64,000 nucleotides of DNA from Bacteroidaceae bacterium (GCA_017617575.1 JAFZVY010000085.1:1-64000); one strand, 5' to 3'; shown: positions 32,256-41,653, counted from the first letter of the stretch. Numbers and translations are program-made. The notes: generated by a model from the sequence alone, not told the origin.

Positions 32256-34830
32256 TCCTAATCACGTCCGGTACCACGAGTATAGGACATGTGCAGAGGA
32301 GAATCCACATCCATTCCTGCAAGGTGAGTGCCCTTTCCACCTCAAACATCTTGCCGCCAAAGGTGACGATGAAGACCTGACCTACAAGTATCACCATGGC
32401 TATGAGGATGAAGGTGAGGCTGAAACTCTCCTTCAGCTTGCTCCTGTCCGTTAGGAACAGGTATGCTGAATGGAGTGCGCTACCGTCCGTATTGTAGTAT
32501 CTTACGTTGAAGATGTTCCAGAACTGTATTGCCACGAATATCGTGAAGAAATACTCGTGAGGCAAATATACCCATGCAGCTGAGAGGATGACGAAAAATA
32601 GCGTTCCCGTGCCGAGTATCATCCATGCCATGCTTCTGTCTATTATGTTGCTCTTTGGGTTGCGTGGAGCATCATTAAGCACCCTCTTGTCGGCAGGTAG
32701 GGAAGAGAGAGCCATGGCTGCAAAGGTATCCATGATGAGGTTCACCCATAGCATCTGTGTTACGCCGAGAGGCGACTCTATGCCCACGAATGCACCAAAC
32801 ATCACCATCACGCAGGCACACATGTTGATGGTCAACTGGAAGATGATGAACCTGCGTATGTTCTGGTACAGGGAGCGACCCCATAGTATTGCCTTGTTGA
32901 TGCTTGAGAACGAGTTGTCTATTATTGTTATGTCCGAAGCCTCCTTGGCACGTGCCGTACCGTCGCCCATCGAGAGTCCCACTTGAGCCTTGCTGAGTGC
33001 TGGGGCATCATTTGTTCCGTCACCTGTCACGGCAACCACCTCTCCGTTCTGCTGGAGAAGGGAAACGAGGCGTGCCTTATCGTCTGGGCGCGCTCGTGAG
33101 ATAATCTTGAGGCTTCCATCGCCCTTTATGGCAAGGAGCTTGCGAGCATCCTCGTCACTCATGGCTGCAAACTCGTTGCCTGTTATGGTCGTACCTTCCT
33201 CGCCATCTGCCACGAGTCCTATCTGTCTGCCTATCTCCCTTGCCGTACCAGGAGTGTCGCCTGTCACTATTATCACCCTCACCTTTGCGTTGTCGCGACA
33301 CGTGTGTATGGCTTCAGCCACGTCGTCACGTATAGGGTCGGCTATGCCTACTATGCCCACGAAAGTATCGTCTATGGCAAAACCGAGCGTGCGCATGGCC
33401 TTTGCCTGATACTGGTGAAGCGTGTCGAATATCTGTTCACGTGTCCAGCCGCCTGCTATCTTTGTGCAACGTTCAAGGAGAATCTCGGATGCTCCCTTGT
33501 AGAATGTGTGTCCGTCCGTCGTCTCCGTCATCATGTACTTGGTCATGGTGCTGAAAGGCTGTTGAGCCTTGACGTGTGTCTCGGCACGAAGCTGGCGGTA
33601 GTCGTAACCCTCTTCCATGAGCCACATGATAAGGGCACATTCCGTAGGGTTACCTATTCGGCGAGTCTCGCCACCCTCCTCCGTCAGTTCAGCCGTAGAG
33701 TTGACAGCTATGCTTCGGGCAATCATGCTCATGTCTGCCTCGCCAAAGAACTGGTGCTCCATCACGGTCATCTTGTTCTTGGTGAGCGTACCCGTCTTGT
33801 CCGTACATATCACCGTGGCAGCACCCATCGTCTCGCAGGCATGGAGCTTGCGCACGAGGTTGTTCTCCTTCAGCATCTTGCGCATACTGAGGGCAAGGCT
33901 TACGGTGATGCTCATAGGAAGTCCCTCAGGAACAGCCACTACTATGAGCGTCACGGCTATCATGAGAGAGTGGAGGACGTACTCCACCACCTCTATCGGT
34001 TCGTCGTTGTTGAGGTCGTTGCCGTCGCTAAAGAGGTAAATCAACTTGCCAAGTATGATGAGTACGCCAACCACGAAGCTGGCTGTCGAAATCATCTTGC
34101 CAAGCCTGTCGAGCTGCAGGTTGAGCGGAGTCTTCACGTCGCTTCCTTCCTGCACCTTAGCCACTCCCTTGCCTTCCTCCGTCTGCATGCCTATGGCTGT
34201 GACCTTCATCACGGCATTTCCCTCTATGACTGTTGCGCCACGTAGGAGGAAGTTCGCTGGATAGGCTGCCTCGGATGCCTCGTTACGCTCCACGCTCTTG
34301 TCGGCATAAGGCTCACCCGTGAATATTGACTCATCCACCTTGAGCGATATGGCATCAAGTATCGTGCCGTCGGCTGGTACCTCGTCGCCACTCTCAAGGC
34401 GCACTATGTCGCCTACCACCACGTCCGACTTAGGTATCTCCCTTGTCATGGGCTTGTCGCCAATCATGCGCAACACCTTGACAGGACGTGAGTCCTTGAC
34501 CTTGTTGAGCACGTCAAACTCCTGGTCAGCCTTCACCTCAAAGATGAAGCCTACACCCGTGGCGAGCATCATGGCTATGAACACGCCAATAGGTTCGAGC
34601 AGAACCTCCCAGCTCTTGCCAGCATAGTGAATCTCATACAGCGACACGCCTACGGAGAACACGAACACGACGCCAAGCACAATGATGAGCGGGTCCTTGA
34701 ATTTCTCCAAGAATCCTTTCCACAGTGGTTCCTTCTCTGGTGGAGGTATGATATTTAGTCCTTTGCCCTTTATCACCTCATCCGAATCAGACGAGAGGCA
34801 ATCTGCAAAGTACCCTGAATTTATTTCCAT
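32239..34830 (-). CDS. calcium-type P-type ATPase (P2A/P2B)
   Basis: The pump uses ATP to move Ca2+ (or a related cation) out of the cytoplasm. From the chosen ATG (MEINSGY) it has 863 residues, with the TGEP actuator motif (171-174), PEGLP in helix M4 (301-305), the phosphorylated Asp344 in DKTGTLT, and the GDGTNDAPAL hinge. A longer frame starts 75 bp upstream but its residues do not fit a cytoplasmic N-terminus. It stands alone; an array of 11-bp units lies about 180 bp upstream. Confidence 0.92.
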   Translation of the reverse strand: MEINSGYFADCLSSDSDEVIKGKGLNIIPPPEKEPLWKGFLEKFKDPLIIVLGVVFVFSVGVSLYEIHYAGKSWEVLLEPIGVFIAMMLATGVGFIFEVKADQEFDVLNKVKDSRPVKVLRMIGDKPMTREIPKSDVVVGDIVRLESGDEVPADGTILDAISLKVDESIFTGEPYADKSVERNEASEAAYPANFLLRGATVIEGNAVMKVTAIGMQTEEGKGVAKVQEGSDVKTPLNLQLDRLGKMISTASFVVGVLIILGKLIYLFSDGNDLNNDEPIEVVEYVLHSLMIAVTLIVVAVPEGLPMSITVSLALSMRKMLKENNLVRKLHACETMGAATVICTDKTGTLTKNKMTVMEHQFFGEADMSMIARSIAVNSTAELTEEGGETRRIGNPTECALIMWLMEEGYDYRQLRAETHVKAQQPFSTMTKYMMTETTDGHTFYKGASEILLERCTKIAGGWTREQIFDTLHQYQAKAMRTLGFAIDDTFVGIVGIADPIRDDVAEAIHTCRDNAKVRVIIVTGDTPGTAREIGRQIGLVADGEEGTTITGNEFAAMSDEDARKLLAIKGDGSLKIISRARPDDKARLVSLLQQNGEVVAVTGDGTNDAPALSKAQVGLSMGDGTARAKEASDITIIDNSFSSINKAILWGRSLYQNIRRFIIFQLTINMCACVMVMFGAFVGIESPLGVTQMLWVNLIMDTFAAMALSSLPADKRVLNDAPRNPKSNIIDRSMAWMILGTGTLFFVILSAAWVYLPHEYFFTIFVAIQFWNIFNVRYYNTDGSALHSAYLFLTDRSKLKESFSLTFILIAMVILVGQVFIVTFGGKMFEVERALTLQEWMWILLCTCPILVVPDVIRTMRNE

Positions 34831-35010
34831 GTAACGTAACTTACGATTGAATGAATTTGCTACAAAGTTACTCCAAATAAACCTCCTGACAAAATAAAAC
34901 AACACAGAATAGATAGCCTCAACTCCTAAAATACCATTTTATCCGCTTTCAAGCATCTTTTGCAACATCCGAATTTGCATATCCCCCTCCGCCATTTGTC
35001 CTAAAGTTCA

Positions 35011-35065
35011 TAGTCAGTACTTAGTCAGTACTTCGTCTATACTTAATCAGTACTTTGACCGTACT
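35011..35065. repeat. five 11-bp direct repeats (TAGTCAGTACT type)
   Basis: Five head-to-tail units, the first two identical, later ones drifting (TCGTCTATACT, TAATCAGTACT, TTGACCGTACT). The period equals about one helical turn. It lies between two minus-strand genes, upstream of the P-type ATPase. It may be a regulatory array or another 11-bp-period element without a partner arm. Confidence 0.75.
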
Positions 35066-35127
35066 TTAACCGAGGTGATTCCTGTACAATATTTCTTATA
35101 TGCTATTCATAAAAGAAAATGGCTGAA

Positions 35128-35550
35128 TCATGCTCCAATCATATAAATTTGCTGATTTGGGGCAATAATAGAACATACCTTGACTTTGTTCCTGATTTCT
35201 TTGGTATGCTTGATAATTATTTCTACTTTTGCACCTGTAAAAAGAGAATCAAGTGTGAATACATTATTGCTTAGAATCTGCTTCTTGCTCATTATGTTGA
35301 GCGGTTTCTCTGGCTCTGTTTCAGGAGTCAGAGTGGGTGACTCTTTGCATAAAACAGACAGGAAGGAGCAGATATGTGCTTCTGCCGATAAAGTTTTTGC
35401 TAGAAAGGATGAAAGCAGGTCACACGACAACTCTTTTGCATCTTTCATAAGTTCTGGAGTACAGAATGTCGTATGTTCACGTACAGTCAAGCATGTTCCT
35501 ACGCATGGCGGCAAGTCTGGCAGAACGTTGGGACGTTTGTCATCAGACAT
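35128..35550 (-). CDS. hypothetical protein, possibly the 3' part of a broken gene
   Basis: The frame encodes 140 residues I do not recognise, with a Cys/Pro-rich start (PDLPPCVGTCLTVREHTTFC) and a more ordinary C-terminus. A second short minus-strand frame ends just inside its start and in another phase. The two may be a single gene split by a frameshift, or an overlapping pair. A plus-strand frame of similar length covers the same bases; I prefer the minus strand because the two frames join there. Confidence 0.35.
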   Translation of the reverse strand: MSDDKRPNVLPDLPPCVGTCLTVREHTTFCTPELMKDAKELSCDLLSSFLAKTLSAEAHICSFLSVLCKESPTLTPETEPEKPLNIMSKKQILSNNVFTLDSLFTGAKVEIIIKHTKEIRNKVKVCSIIAPNQQIYMIGA

Positions 35551-35677
35551 ATCTATTCACCTTAGCCGCTTCTTCACCATTCTCTTGCACCATCTTGATA
35601 CAGGTAGCAGGATTGTGGTTGCGTCTCCACGCCATTATTACGTTATCGCGTTGAGGCGCATTCTTTGTTAGATACAT
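35543..35677 (-). pseudogene. small ORF, possible 5' part of a frameshifted gene
   Basis: An ATG with an A/G-rich leader opens a 44-residue frame (MYLTKNAPQRDNVIMAWRRN...) that stops 8 bases after the start of the next frame. The composition (charged, one Trp-Arg-Arg) looks protein-like. It may be a real small protein coupled to the next frame, or the head of a broken gene. Confidence 0.35.
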
Positions 35678-35759
35678 GTCCCTTTTTGTGTTTTTATAAT
35701 GTAGGTTGCTCGTGTCTGGGTAACCGCATATTCATGTATCATTAACAAAAGAAAATCAA

Positions 35760-36155
35760 ATGGCAAATATAAAGAACTTGCAGATGTGGAATGACATCTG
35801 CCGAGATGTGCGTGTTCATATCTCAAAGTCGTTTTTCGGCTTCTATACAACGGCAACATACATACCGACAGACAGCATTATCGACGCTCATACCATAGAA
35901 TATACACCAACAGATGGAGAACGTCTGCGTCATATTATGTTTTCTCCTCGAGCAATCCTTTCTGATGTCATCGGAGACTATCATCCAAAGCCTACCGTAA
36001 ACGGCAACTACATGATGGAGGTCTGCTGCTCACGTGATTGGAATTTTGTTGCACTCCAGCTTCATCAATATCTCAGGTTGAACTATGAACCTGTCACCGA
36101 GACTCTTATCTTCGAGGGTGAAGAGGCTCGTATCATCAGTCGTCTGTTCAAGTAA
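35760..36155 (+). CDS. hypothetical 131-residue protein
   Basis: I do not recognise this protein. It has no signal or membrane segment. It contains mixed alpha/beta sequence with aromatic clusters (SKSFFGFYTTATYIP, SRDWNFVALQLHQYLRLNY). It lies 65 bp before the NhaD-type antiporter on the same strand and probably belongs to the same transcript, so it may have a role in ion or pH homeostasis; that is only inferred from position. Confidence 0.7.
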   Translation: MANIKNLQMWNDICRDVRVHISKSFFGFYTTATYIPTDSIIDAHTIEYTPTDGERLRHIMFSPRAILSDVIGDYHPKPTVNGNYMMEVCCSRDWNFVALQLHQYLRLNYEPVTETLIFEGEEARIISRLFK

Positions 36156-36220
36156 GCATTTCCGTCTGTTGCCGTATATTAAACCATACGGCAGCAGACG
36201 ACATAAACATAAATGATGAT

Positions 36221-37561
36221 ATGTCAACATTAACTTTAATGATTGTCACGTCCTTCTGCATCGGCTATGTACTGATAGCCATAGAGGGCGTGACAAGAAT
36301 CAACAAGGCTGCAATTGCCTTGCTGCTGATGGTAGTCACATGGACTCTCTTCATGATTGCACCTGACAATTATATCGCAAATGCAGTCGGGGACAACATG
36401 GTTTCTACCGTAAATGACATTATTGAAAAGCATCTTGGCTCTACATCGACTACGTTGTTCTTCCTGATGGGGGCAATGACCATAGTCGAATTGATAGACC
36501 AGAATGGCGGTTTCAACTTTGTGCGGGACATTATGAAGACTCGTTCAAAGAAGAAACTGTTGTGGCGCATTGCCTTCATGACGTTTTTCCTGTCTGCCAT
36601 ACTTGACAATCTTACCACTTCGATAGTCATGATTATGATTCTCCGTAAACTGGTGGATAATCGTAGCGAACGTCTCATATACTCATCAATGGTGGTCATA
36701 GCAGCCAACTCTGGTGGCGCTTTTACCCCGATTGGTGACGTAACGACAATCATGCTGTGGAACAAGGGAGTCATTACAGCTGCTGGAGTTCTCTGTGAGT
36801 TGATACTGCCATCAATCATGTCAATGGCAATTCCTGCATGGCTGTTGTCTTTGTCGCTTCATGGCAAACTCGTGTTGTCAGAACAGCAGATGACACGTGA
36901 GAAAGCAAATGAACTGACAGCATTCCAGCGTAAGACGATATTCTTCCTTGGAGTCGGCGGTCTCATCTTCGTACCGGTTTTCAAGAGCGTAACTAATCTG
37001 CCACCTTTCGTTGGTATCCTGCTAGTACTCGGAGTACTATGGACGCTGACCGAGGTTTTCTATGCCCATCTGAAAGGCGCAGAGGAGAATGGAGCTATGC
37101 AGAAACGTGTGTCACAGATGCTTACACGCATCGACATGTCAACCATACTCTTCTTCCTTGGCATCCTGATGGCTGTTGCCTGTCTGGAGACTATCGGTGT
37201 ACTGACAACTCTCGGCCAAACGCTTGACAGTACGTTCAATGGCAATCATTACCTCGTGACTGGTATCATCGGAGTCTTGAGCAGTATCGTCGATAATGTT
37301 CCGCTTGTAGCTGGCTGCATGGGAATGTACCCTGTGGCAGAAGCTGGTGAGATGGCAGTAGATGGTGTCTTCTGGCAGTTGCTGGCTTATTGTGCAGGAG
37401 TTGGCGGTTCCATGCTCATCATAGGCTCGGCAGCAGGTGTCGTTGTGATGGGACTTGAGAAAATAACCTTCGGCTGGTATATGATGCATATCAGTTGGAT
37501 TGCATTCATCGGCTATCTGTCTGGTATCTTATGCTACTGGCTTATTAAGACATTCGTATAA
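36221..37561 (+). CDS. nhaD: NhaD-type Na+/H+ antiporter
   Basis: The 446-residue membrane protein has about 12 hydrophobic segments and family features of NhaD: DNLTTSIVMIMILRKL with an Asp in a membrane helix, SGGAFTPIGDVTTIMLW, and the late DNVPLVAGCMGMY. NhaD antiporters export Na+ or Li+ in exchange for protons in halophilic or alkaline conditions. It lies between the hypothetical protein and a CPA1-type antiporter, forming a cation-homeostasis cluster. Confidence 0.88.
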   Translation: MSTLTLMIVTSFCIGYVLIAIEGVTRINKAAIALLLMVVTWTLFMIAPDNYIANAVGDNMVSTVNDIIEKHLGSTSTTLFFLMGAMTIVELIDQNGGFNFVRDIMKTRSKKKLLWRIAFMTFFLSAILDNLTTSIVMIMILRKLVDNRSERLIYSSMVVIAANSGGAFTPIGDVTTIMLWNKGVITAAGVLCELILPSIMSMAIPAWLLSLSLHGKLVLSEQQMTREKANELTAFQRKTIFFLGVGGLIFVPVFKSVTNLPPFVGILLVLGVLWTLTEVFYAHLKGAEENGAMQKRVSQMLTRIDMSTILFFLGILMAVACLETIGVLTTLGQTLDSTFNGNHYLVTGIIGVLSSIVDNVPLVAGCMGMYPVAEAGEMAVDGVFWQLLAYCAGVGGSMLIIGSAAGVVVMGLEKITFGWYMMHISWIAFIGYLSGILCYWLIKTFV

Positions 37562-37579
37562 CTTAAAAACAAAACAAGC

Positions 37580-39025
37580 ATGACATTCACAACAGAAAAC
37601 ATCTTTTTCCTTGGTTCGGTGCTAATCTTTGCAAGCATCGTTATCAGTAAGTGGGGCTACCGTTTTGGCGTTCCTACTTTGTTACTGTTTCTTTTTACAG
37701 GTATGTTATTTGGCAGCGAGGGCTTTGGGCTGGAGTTCCATAGTCACGAGGATGCACAACTCATAGGTATGCTTTCGCTTAGTGTTATCCTCTTCTCTGG
37801 AGGAATGGACACTAAGTTGCGTGACATTCAGCCCATAGCGACACAAGGACTGATACTTTCGACTGTGGGTGTCATGCTGACTACTGGTATTACCGGCTTG
37901 TTAATCTATTATCTTTCCGAGTGGACACGGCTTGACATCGGTTTGTCGTTGCCTCTTTCCATGTTGCTTGCAGCTACGGTCTCCAGTACGGATTCCGCAT
38001 CGGTTTTCAATCTCTTGCGTTCACAGGGCATCGGTTTGAAGCACAATTTGCGCCCGACACTCGAATTGGAGAGTGGCTCAAATGACCCGATGGCATACGT
38101 ACTGACCATTGCCCTTGTTGATATGATTGTAACATCAGGTGGATTTTCTGGCATGGAACTGGCTTCAAAGATTGTAGGACAACTCGCTGTTGGTGGTCTC
38201 CTCGGATATCTTCTCGGTCGTGTTTTGGTATGGATTGTCAATCGTATAAACCTGCCAAATTCTGCACTCTATCCCGTACTGGTACTGAGTATGATTCTCA
38301 TTATGTTTACACTTACAGATTTACTGAATGGTAATGGATATCTTGCTGTCTATGTAGCAGGATTGGTAGCAGGCAATAGCCGTATGTCATACCGACGTGA
38401 GACTAATACATTTATGCAGGGTATAACATGGCTTTTGCAAATTGTCATGTTCCTTACGCTTGGCCTGCTGGTCAATCCAAGCGATATGCTTAGCGTATGG
38501 TTAGTTGCAATCGCCATAGGTCTTTTTATGATTTTCTTCTCAAGGCCATTAGCTGTGTTCCTCTGTCTTCAACCTTTTCATGTACCTGTAAAGGCAAAAC
38601 TCTTTCTGTCATGGGTAGGACTGCGTGGAGCTGTGCCAATCATTTTCGCCACATACCCTGTGATAGCAGGCATAGAGGATGCTGGTTTTCTGTTCAATGT
38701 CGTTTTTGTAATAACATTACTTTCGCTATCGTTACAAGGAACAACCATTACCATCGTAGCCCATTGGCTTGGACTTGCTACAGAAGAACCTAAGACTGGT
38801 AATGATTTTGGTATAGAGTTACCTGAAGAATTGGAGTCACAACTTGCGGAGCAAACTTTGACTGATGCCGATTTTGTCAAAGGTCATCGTCTATGTGACC
38901 TTGACTTTTCATACGGCACTCTTGTTATGATGATTAAGCGAGGGAACTCTTTCATTGTTCCTAATGGACAAGTCGAATTGCAATCTGGTGATATTCTGCT
39001 CACGATAACCCAACATAAAGAGTGA
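37580..39025 (+). CDS. K+(Na+)/H+ antiporter of the NhaP2/CvrA type
   Basis: The 481-residue protein has a CPA1 membrane domain of about 12 helices (SSTDSASVFNLLRSQG, ELESGSNDPMAY with the ion-binding Asp) and a C-terminal soluble part (about 400-481) ending in a TrkA-C-like domain (GTLVMMIKRGNSFIVPNGQVELQSGDILL). That combination matches NhaP2/CvrA, which exchanges K+ for protons. It starts 18 bp after the NhaD-type gene, so they are co-transcribed. Confidence 0.88.
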   Translation: MTFTTENIFFLGSVLIFASIVISKWGYRFGVPTLLLFLFTGMLFGSEGFGLEFHSHEDAQLIGMLSLSVILFSGGMDTKLRDIQPIATQGLILSTVGVMLTTGITGLLIYYLSEWTRLDIGLSLPLSMLLAATVSSTDSASVFNLLRSQGIGLKHNLRPTLELESGSNDPMAYVLTIALVDMIVTSGGFSGMELASKIVGQLAVGGLLGYLLGRVLVWIVNRINLPNSALYPVLVLSMILIMFTLTDLLNGNGYLAVYVAGLVAGNSRMSYRRETNTFMQGITWLLQIVMFLTLGLLVNPSDMLSVWLVAIAIGLFMIFFSRPLAVFLCLQPFHVPVKAKLFLSWVGLRGAVPIIFATYPVIAGIEDAGFLFNVVFVITLLSLSLQGTTITIVAHWLGLATEEPKTGNDFGIELPEELESQLAEQTLTDADFVKGHRLCDLDFSYGTLVMMIKRGNSFIVPNGQVELQSGDILLTITQHKE

Positions 39026-39028
39026 TTC

Positions 39029-39053
39029 AACCGTACAGTTCGGTTATTTTTTT
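39029..39053 (+). terminator. weak intrinsic terminator
   Basis: A 5-bp stem (AACCG/CGGTT) with a 7-base loop is followed by seven T residues, right after the antiporter stop codon. Confidence 0.55.
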
Positions 39054-39060
39054 ACCACCA

Positions 39061-39300
39061 ATTACACTAATAAACACGAACTTTCAAGTCCTCTTGTTTG
39101 TTTTATTACACTAAGACAACATGAGTTGTCAGCGAATGACACGAACCTTTAGCTCGGCGAAGCCAATACTGTCCAGATGATTGACGGGCTAAAATGATTC
39201 GTGTAATTCGTAATTGCACAAGCAATTCTTCGTGTAATAGAAAATAGCAAAGAACTGCGAACTTGGTGAAAATTAGTGTAATTCGTGTTAAAAAATCCAT
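39061..39300. repeat. ATTACACTAA/TTAGTGTAAT intergenic element
   Basis: The words AATTACACTAA and AACACGAA near the left end are complemented by TTAGTGTAATTCGTG near the right end. Inside, ATTCGTGTA and ATTCGTAAT repeat every 9 bp. A 19-bp word (39141-39159, ACGAACC...GGCG) recurs at 58695-58713 with one mismatch. No gene is supported here. Confidence 0.5.
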
Positions 39301-39353
39301 GTTACGCATAAAAGACAAATGCCATTCGGCTCACTATTGAACCGAATGGCATG

Positions 39354-39420
39354 TTAATTATTAATTGTTAATTTCCAACTGTTAATTATCAATTGTCAAT
39401 TATCAATTATCAATTTTAAA
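39354..39420. repeat. 7-bp array of nine units across a stop codon
   Basis: Units AATTATT, AATTGTT, AATTTCC, AACTGTT, AATTATC, AATTGTC, AATTATC, AATTATC, AATTTTA run through the end of the lipoprotein gene and encode its last residues (KIDN) and stop. Confidence 0.75.
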
Positions 39421-40251
39421 AGGCTTTCCGTAAATCTTCAAGTTGAATGTCTTGCTACCAGATATAAGTTTCAGAGTTACAACCTCCTGCTGGTAAGAAG
39501 CATTTACGTCACTCACTTTTACGTCTTCAGTCATTACGCTTGTGCCGAAATAGTTTTCAAGTGCGCTGGCAATAAGACCATTATCACATAATTCTGTTGG
39601 TTTTTCAATACCCCATTTACATTTGAGAGTACCGTTTTCTTCAGGTTTTGCCTCGATAGCAACTGTCTCAGTTGAAACAACCTCAAACTTTCCGTTCAAA
39701 TAAGCATACATTTTCGCATATCTATCAAGCTTGAGATGTAAAGCTTTACCTTCATAGGTACAATCCTTTACGATCGCATCGTCTCTGTCGTCACCTATGT
39801 ATTTGAACGTAAGGTCAAGACCATCTATTTCATCGCCTTCAAGATATAAATCCAAAGAGTCAATACCTTCTTCCTTAATGTTAATATTAGCTAATGAATA
39901 TGGATATATAATAATTCGTGAAAAAAGGACACTACCTTCCTGTGATGGAATTTCAAAATGTGAGCCAAAAGCTAAATCGATATCAATGGGCTCGATATAT
40001 GTTAAGATAGATTCAATTTCTTTTTGCAGAAGAACTTTGCTTGTTTTAGCTGTGACAACAACATGACCTTTTACTCCGCTTATTTGTGATATGGAGTTTA
40101 TGCGGGTGGTGTCATTCAGATGGAGTTTGGTACTACCATCATTCGGAAAAACGATCTGTGAACCTTCTTCGTTTTCATCATTGTCTCCACAACTTACGAG
40201 ACAGCTTGCAGACATAGTCATAGCTGCAAGAATTAAGAGTAGTTTTTTCAT
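39403..40251 (-). CDS. hypothetical lipoprotein
   Basis: From the chosen start the protein has 282 residues, with a lipobox at Cys21 (SCLVSC) followed by an acidic stretch (GDNDENEEG) typical of Bacteroidota surface lipoproteins. The rest is beta-rich; no family is recognised. A longer frame starts 213 bp upstream but begins inside a repeat element and passes through the promoter, so the lipoprotein start is preferred. It is a single-gene transcript with its own promoter. Confidence 0.8.
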   Translation of the reverse strand: MKKLLLILAAMTMSASCLVSCGDNDENEEGSQIVFPNDGSTKLHLNDTTRINSISQISGVKGHVVVTAKTSKVLLQKEIESILTYIEPIDIDLAFGSHFEIPSQEGSVLFSRIIIYPYSLANINIKEEGIDSLDLYLEGDEIDGLDLTFKYIGDDRDDAIVKDCTYEGKALHLKLDRYAKMYAYLNGKFEVVSTETVAIEAKPEENGTLKCKWGIEKPTELCDNGLIASALENYFGTSVMTEDVKVSDVNASYQQEVVTLKLISGSKTFNLKIYGKPFKIDN

Positions 40252-40285
40252 GTTAGTATTTTTTTGAGTTTTGATTATTATGGTG

Positions 40286-40316
40286 CAAATGTATTTCTTT
40301 TTTCGTAAGTAACAAA
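40286..40316 (-). promoter_or_regulatory. promoter of the lipoprotein gene
   Basis: On the minus strand TTTG (40313-40316) and TACATTTG (40286-40293) are 19 bp apart. The expected leader is about 30 bases. Confidence 0.75.
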
Positions 40317-40433
40317 ACAAAATATCATGTTTTTTTCCCCACACAATAAAATCCCATAACAAGCTATCAGGATGCCTCCTCAATGCCTCCTCATTTATCT
40401 TCAAATTTGTGGCAAAAGAAAGCCGCCATGTTA

Positions 40434-40905
40434 TAGTTGATAATTTTACAATCATATTTTCCATCTTTGTCTTTCCACCGTTATTTGTCCGATGCTTGTC
40501 CGTCGATTCTCCGTTGCTCCTCCCATCTTCCTCCGTAGATACTCCGTATTGTCACCATTGGATTCTCATCGGATGTCCATCGAATGTCCACCGAATCGAT
40601 GGACATTCGGTGGAGATGCGATGGAGATGCGATGGACATTCTACGGAGTTACATAGGAGAATCATCGGAGAATCGACGGACAAGCATTGGAGAAACGACG
40701 GACTTAAAACGGAGATATGACGGAGTGGTTGTGTGTCGTGATCGAATGAATTTTGACGTCGTCATGTTTTCATTTTGTCTTGTTTATACTCTTATGTGGA
40801 TGATTAAAGTGTTAAAATATTAATAATCTTTTGTTAAGTTTGTTGGAATGTGTTAAAATGGGTGGTAAGTCTGTTATCCCACATAATTATGAATGATAAA
40901 AATTA
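40434..40905 (+). mobile_element. dispersed ~480-bp element, copy A, with an 11-bp-period hairpin
   Basis: The left flank (TTGATAATTT, ATATTTTCC), a central hairpin and the right flank (GTCGTCATG, TTTGTTAA, TTTGTTGGAAT) all recur, in the opposite orientation, at 58152-58642. The hairpin is an array of 11-bp units (TCCGTCGATTC, TCCGTTGCTCC ... TGGAGATGCGA, CGGAGAATCGA). Arms 40492-40513 and 40666-40687 are perfect over 22 bp. Frames in it (for example at 40584-40823) are translations of repeat sequence; I do not call them genes. No transposase is present, so if mobile it must be moved in trans. Confidence 0.8.
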
Positions 40906-40987
40906 AAATTGGTGATATAAAGAAAGTCAAAACGAGTTAAGACTAAATAAAGCCAGCTAATAGTTTACGTAGTAAAGATATAATGCT

Positions 40988-40995
40988 TATATTTG
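40988..40995 (+). promoter_or_regulatory. -7 box for the rdgB gene
   Basis: TATATTTG fits the -7 consensus 22 bp before the ATG; TTTA (40964-40967) stands 20 bp upstream as a weak -33. Confidence 0.55.
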
Positions 40996-41017
40996 CGAAA
41001 AATATCAACAAACAATA

Positions 41018-41653
41018 ATGACGAAACTTGTTTTTGCGAGCAATAATGCTCATAAGCTGGAGGAGATACGTTCCATCCTTGGCAGTAAATACGAGATTAT
41101 GAGTCTGAAGGATATTGGTTGCGAGGCTGACATCCCTGAGACGGCTGACACGTTCAGAGGTAACGCCCTACAGAAGGCTCAGTACGTGAAGGATAATTAT
41201 GGCTTTGATTGTTTTGCCGACGACTCAGGTCTGCAGGTGGAATGTCTTGACAATCTTCCGGGTGTGTTCTCAGCGCGCTTTGCCATGAAGTATGCGGAGG
41301 AGTTCGGTATTGACCCAAGCACGCTTGGCGAGGCAAAGGATGAGCGCAACATGAATTGCCTGCTCGCACGTCTTACGGCTCTCGGTGCCTTTGACGGAGG
41401 TAACCGCCCAAAGGCATGTTTCCGTACATCGGTAGCTCTCGTGCAGAATGGCGAGGAGCATTTCTTCGACGGAACGGTAGAGGGTCACATCATCCCAGAG
41501 AAGCGTGGTAATGGAGGCTTCGGCTATGACCCAGTATTCATTCCAGAAGGTTATGACAAGACATTTGCCGAGCTTGGCAACGAGGTGAAGAATGGCATCA
41601 GCCATCGCGCACGTGCCGTTGCAAAGCTGGTTGAGTATCTACACACTTTGTGA
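41018..41653 (+). CDS. rdgB: non-canonical purine NTP pyrophosphatase (RdgB/HAM1)
   Basis: The enzyme hydrolyses dITP, dXTP and ITP to keep deaminated purines out of DNA and RNA. The 211 residues show the N-terminal [11 protein letters not shown], the [12 protein letters not shown] motif with the metal-binding acids, and the late GFGYDPVF and SHRARA motifs. It is somewhat longer than the usual 195-200 residues because of an insert near 95-115. It is cytosolic and has its own promoter. Assignment is firm. Confidence 0.95.
   Translation: MTKLVFASNNAHKLEEIRSILGSKYEIMSLKDIGCEADIPETADTFRGNALQKAQYVKDNYGFDCFADDSGLQVECLDNLPGVFSARFAMKYAEEFGIDPSTLGEAKDERNMNCLLARLTALGAFDGGNRPKACFRTSVALVQNGEEHFFDGTVEGHIIPEKRGNGGFGYDPVFIPEGYDKTFAELGNEVKNGISHRARAVAKLVEYLHTL

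Noticed and set aside
33304..34245. Long plus-strand frame opposite the P-type ATPase
   Set aside because: Antisense shadow of a clear ATPase with all motifs intact.
35180..35671. Plus-strand frame of 163 codons
   Set aside because: It overlaps two minus-strand frames that fit together better; its hydrophobic start is followed by low-quality sequence without a family.
39403..40464. Extended start of the lipoprotein gene
   Set aside because: The extra 71 residues begin in a dispersed element, pass through the promoter boxes and precede a perfect lipoprotein signal.
40409..40823. Open frames inside the element at 40.4-40.8 kb, similar to a frame at 58228-58599, as a conserved small protein
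   Set aside because: The peptide similarity is explained by the shared DNA repeat, and the 11-bp units shift frame; composition (Arg, Ser, Asp, Ile) follows the repeat. A coding role is not excluded but not supported.
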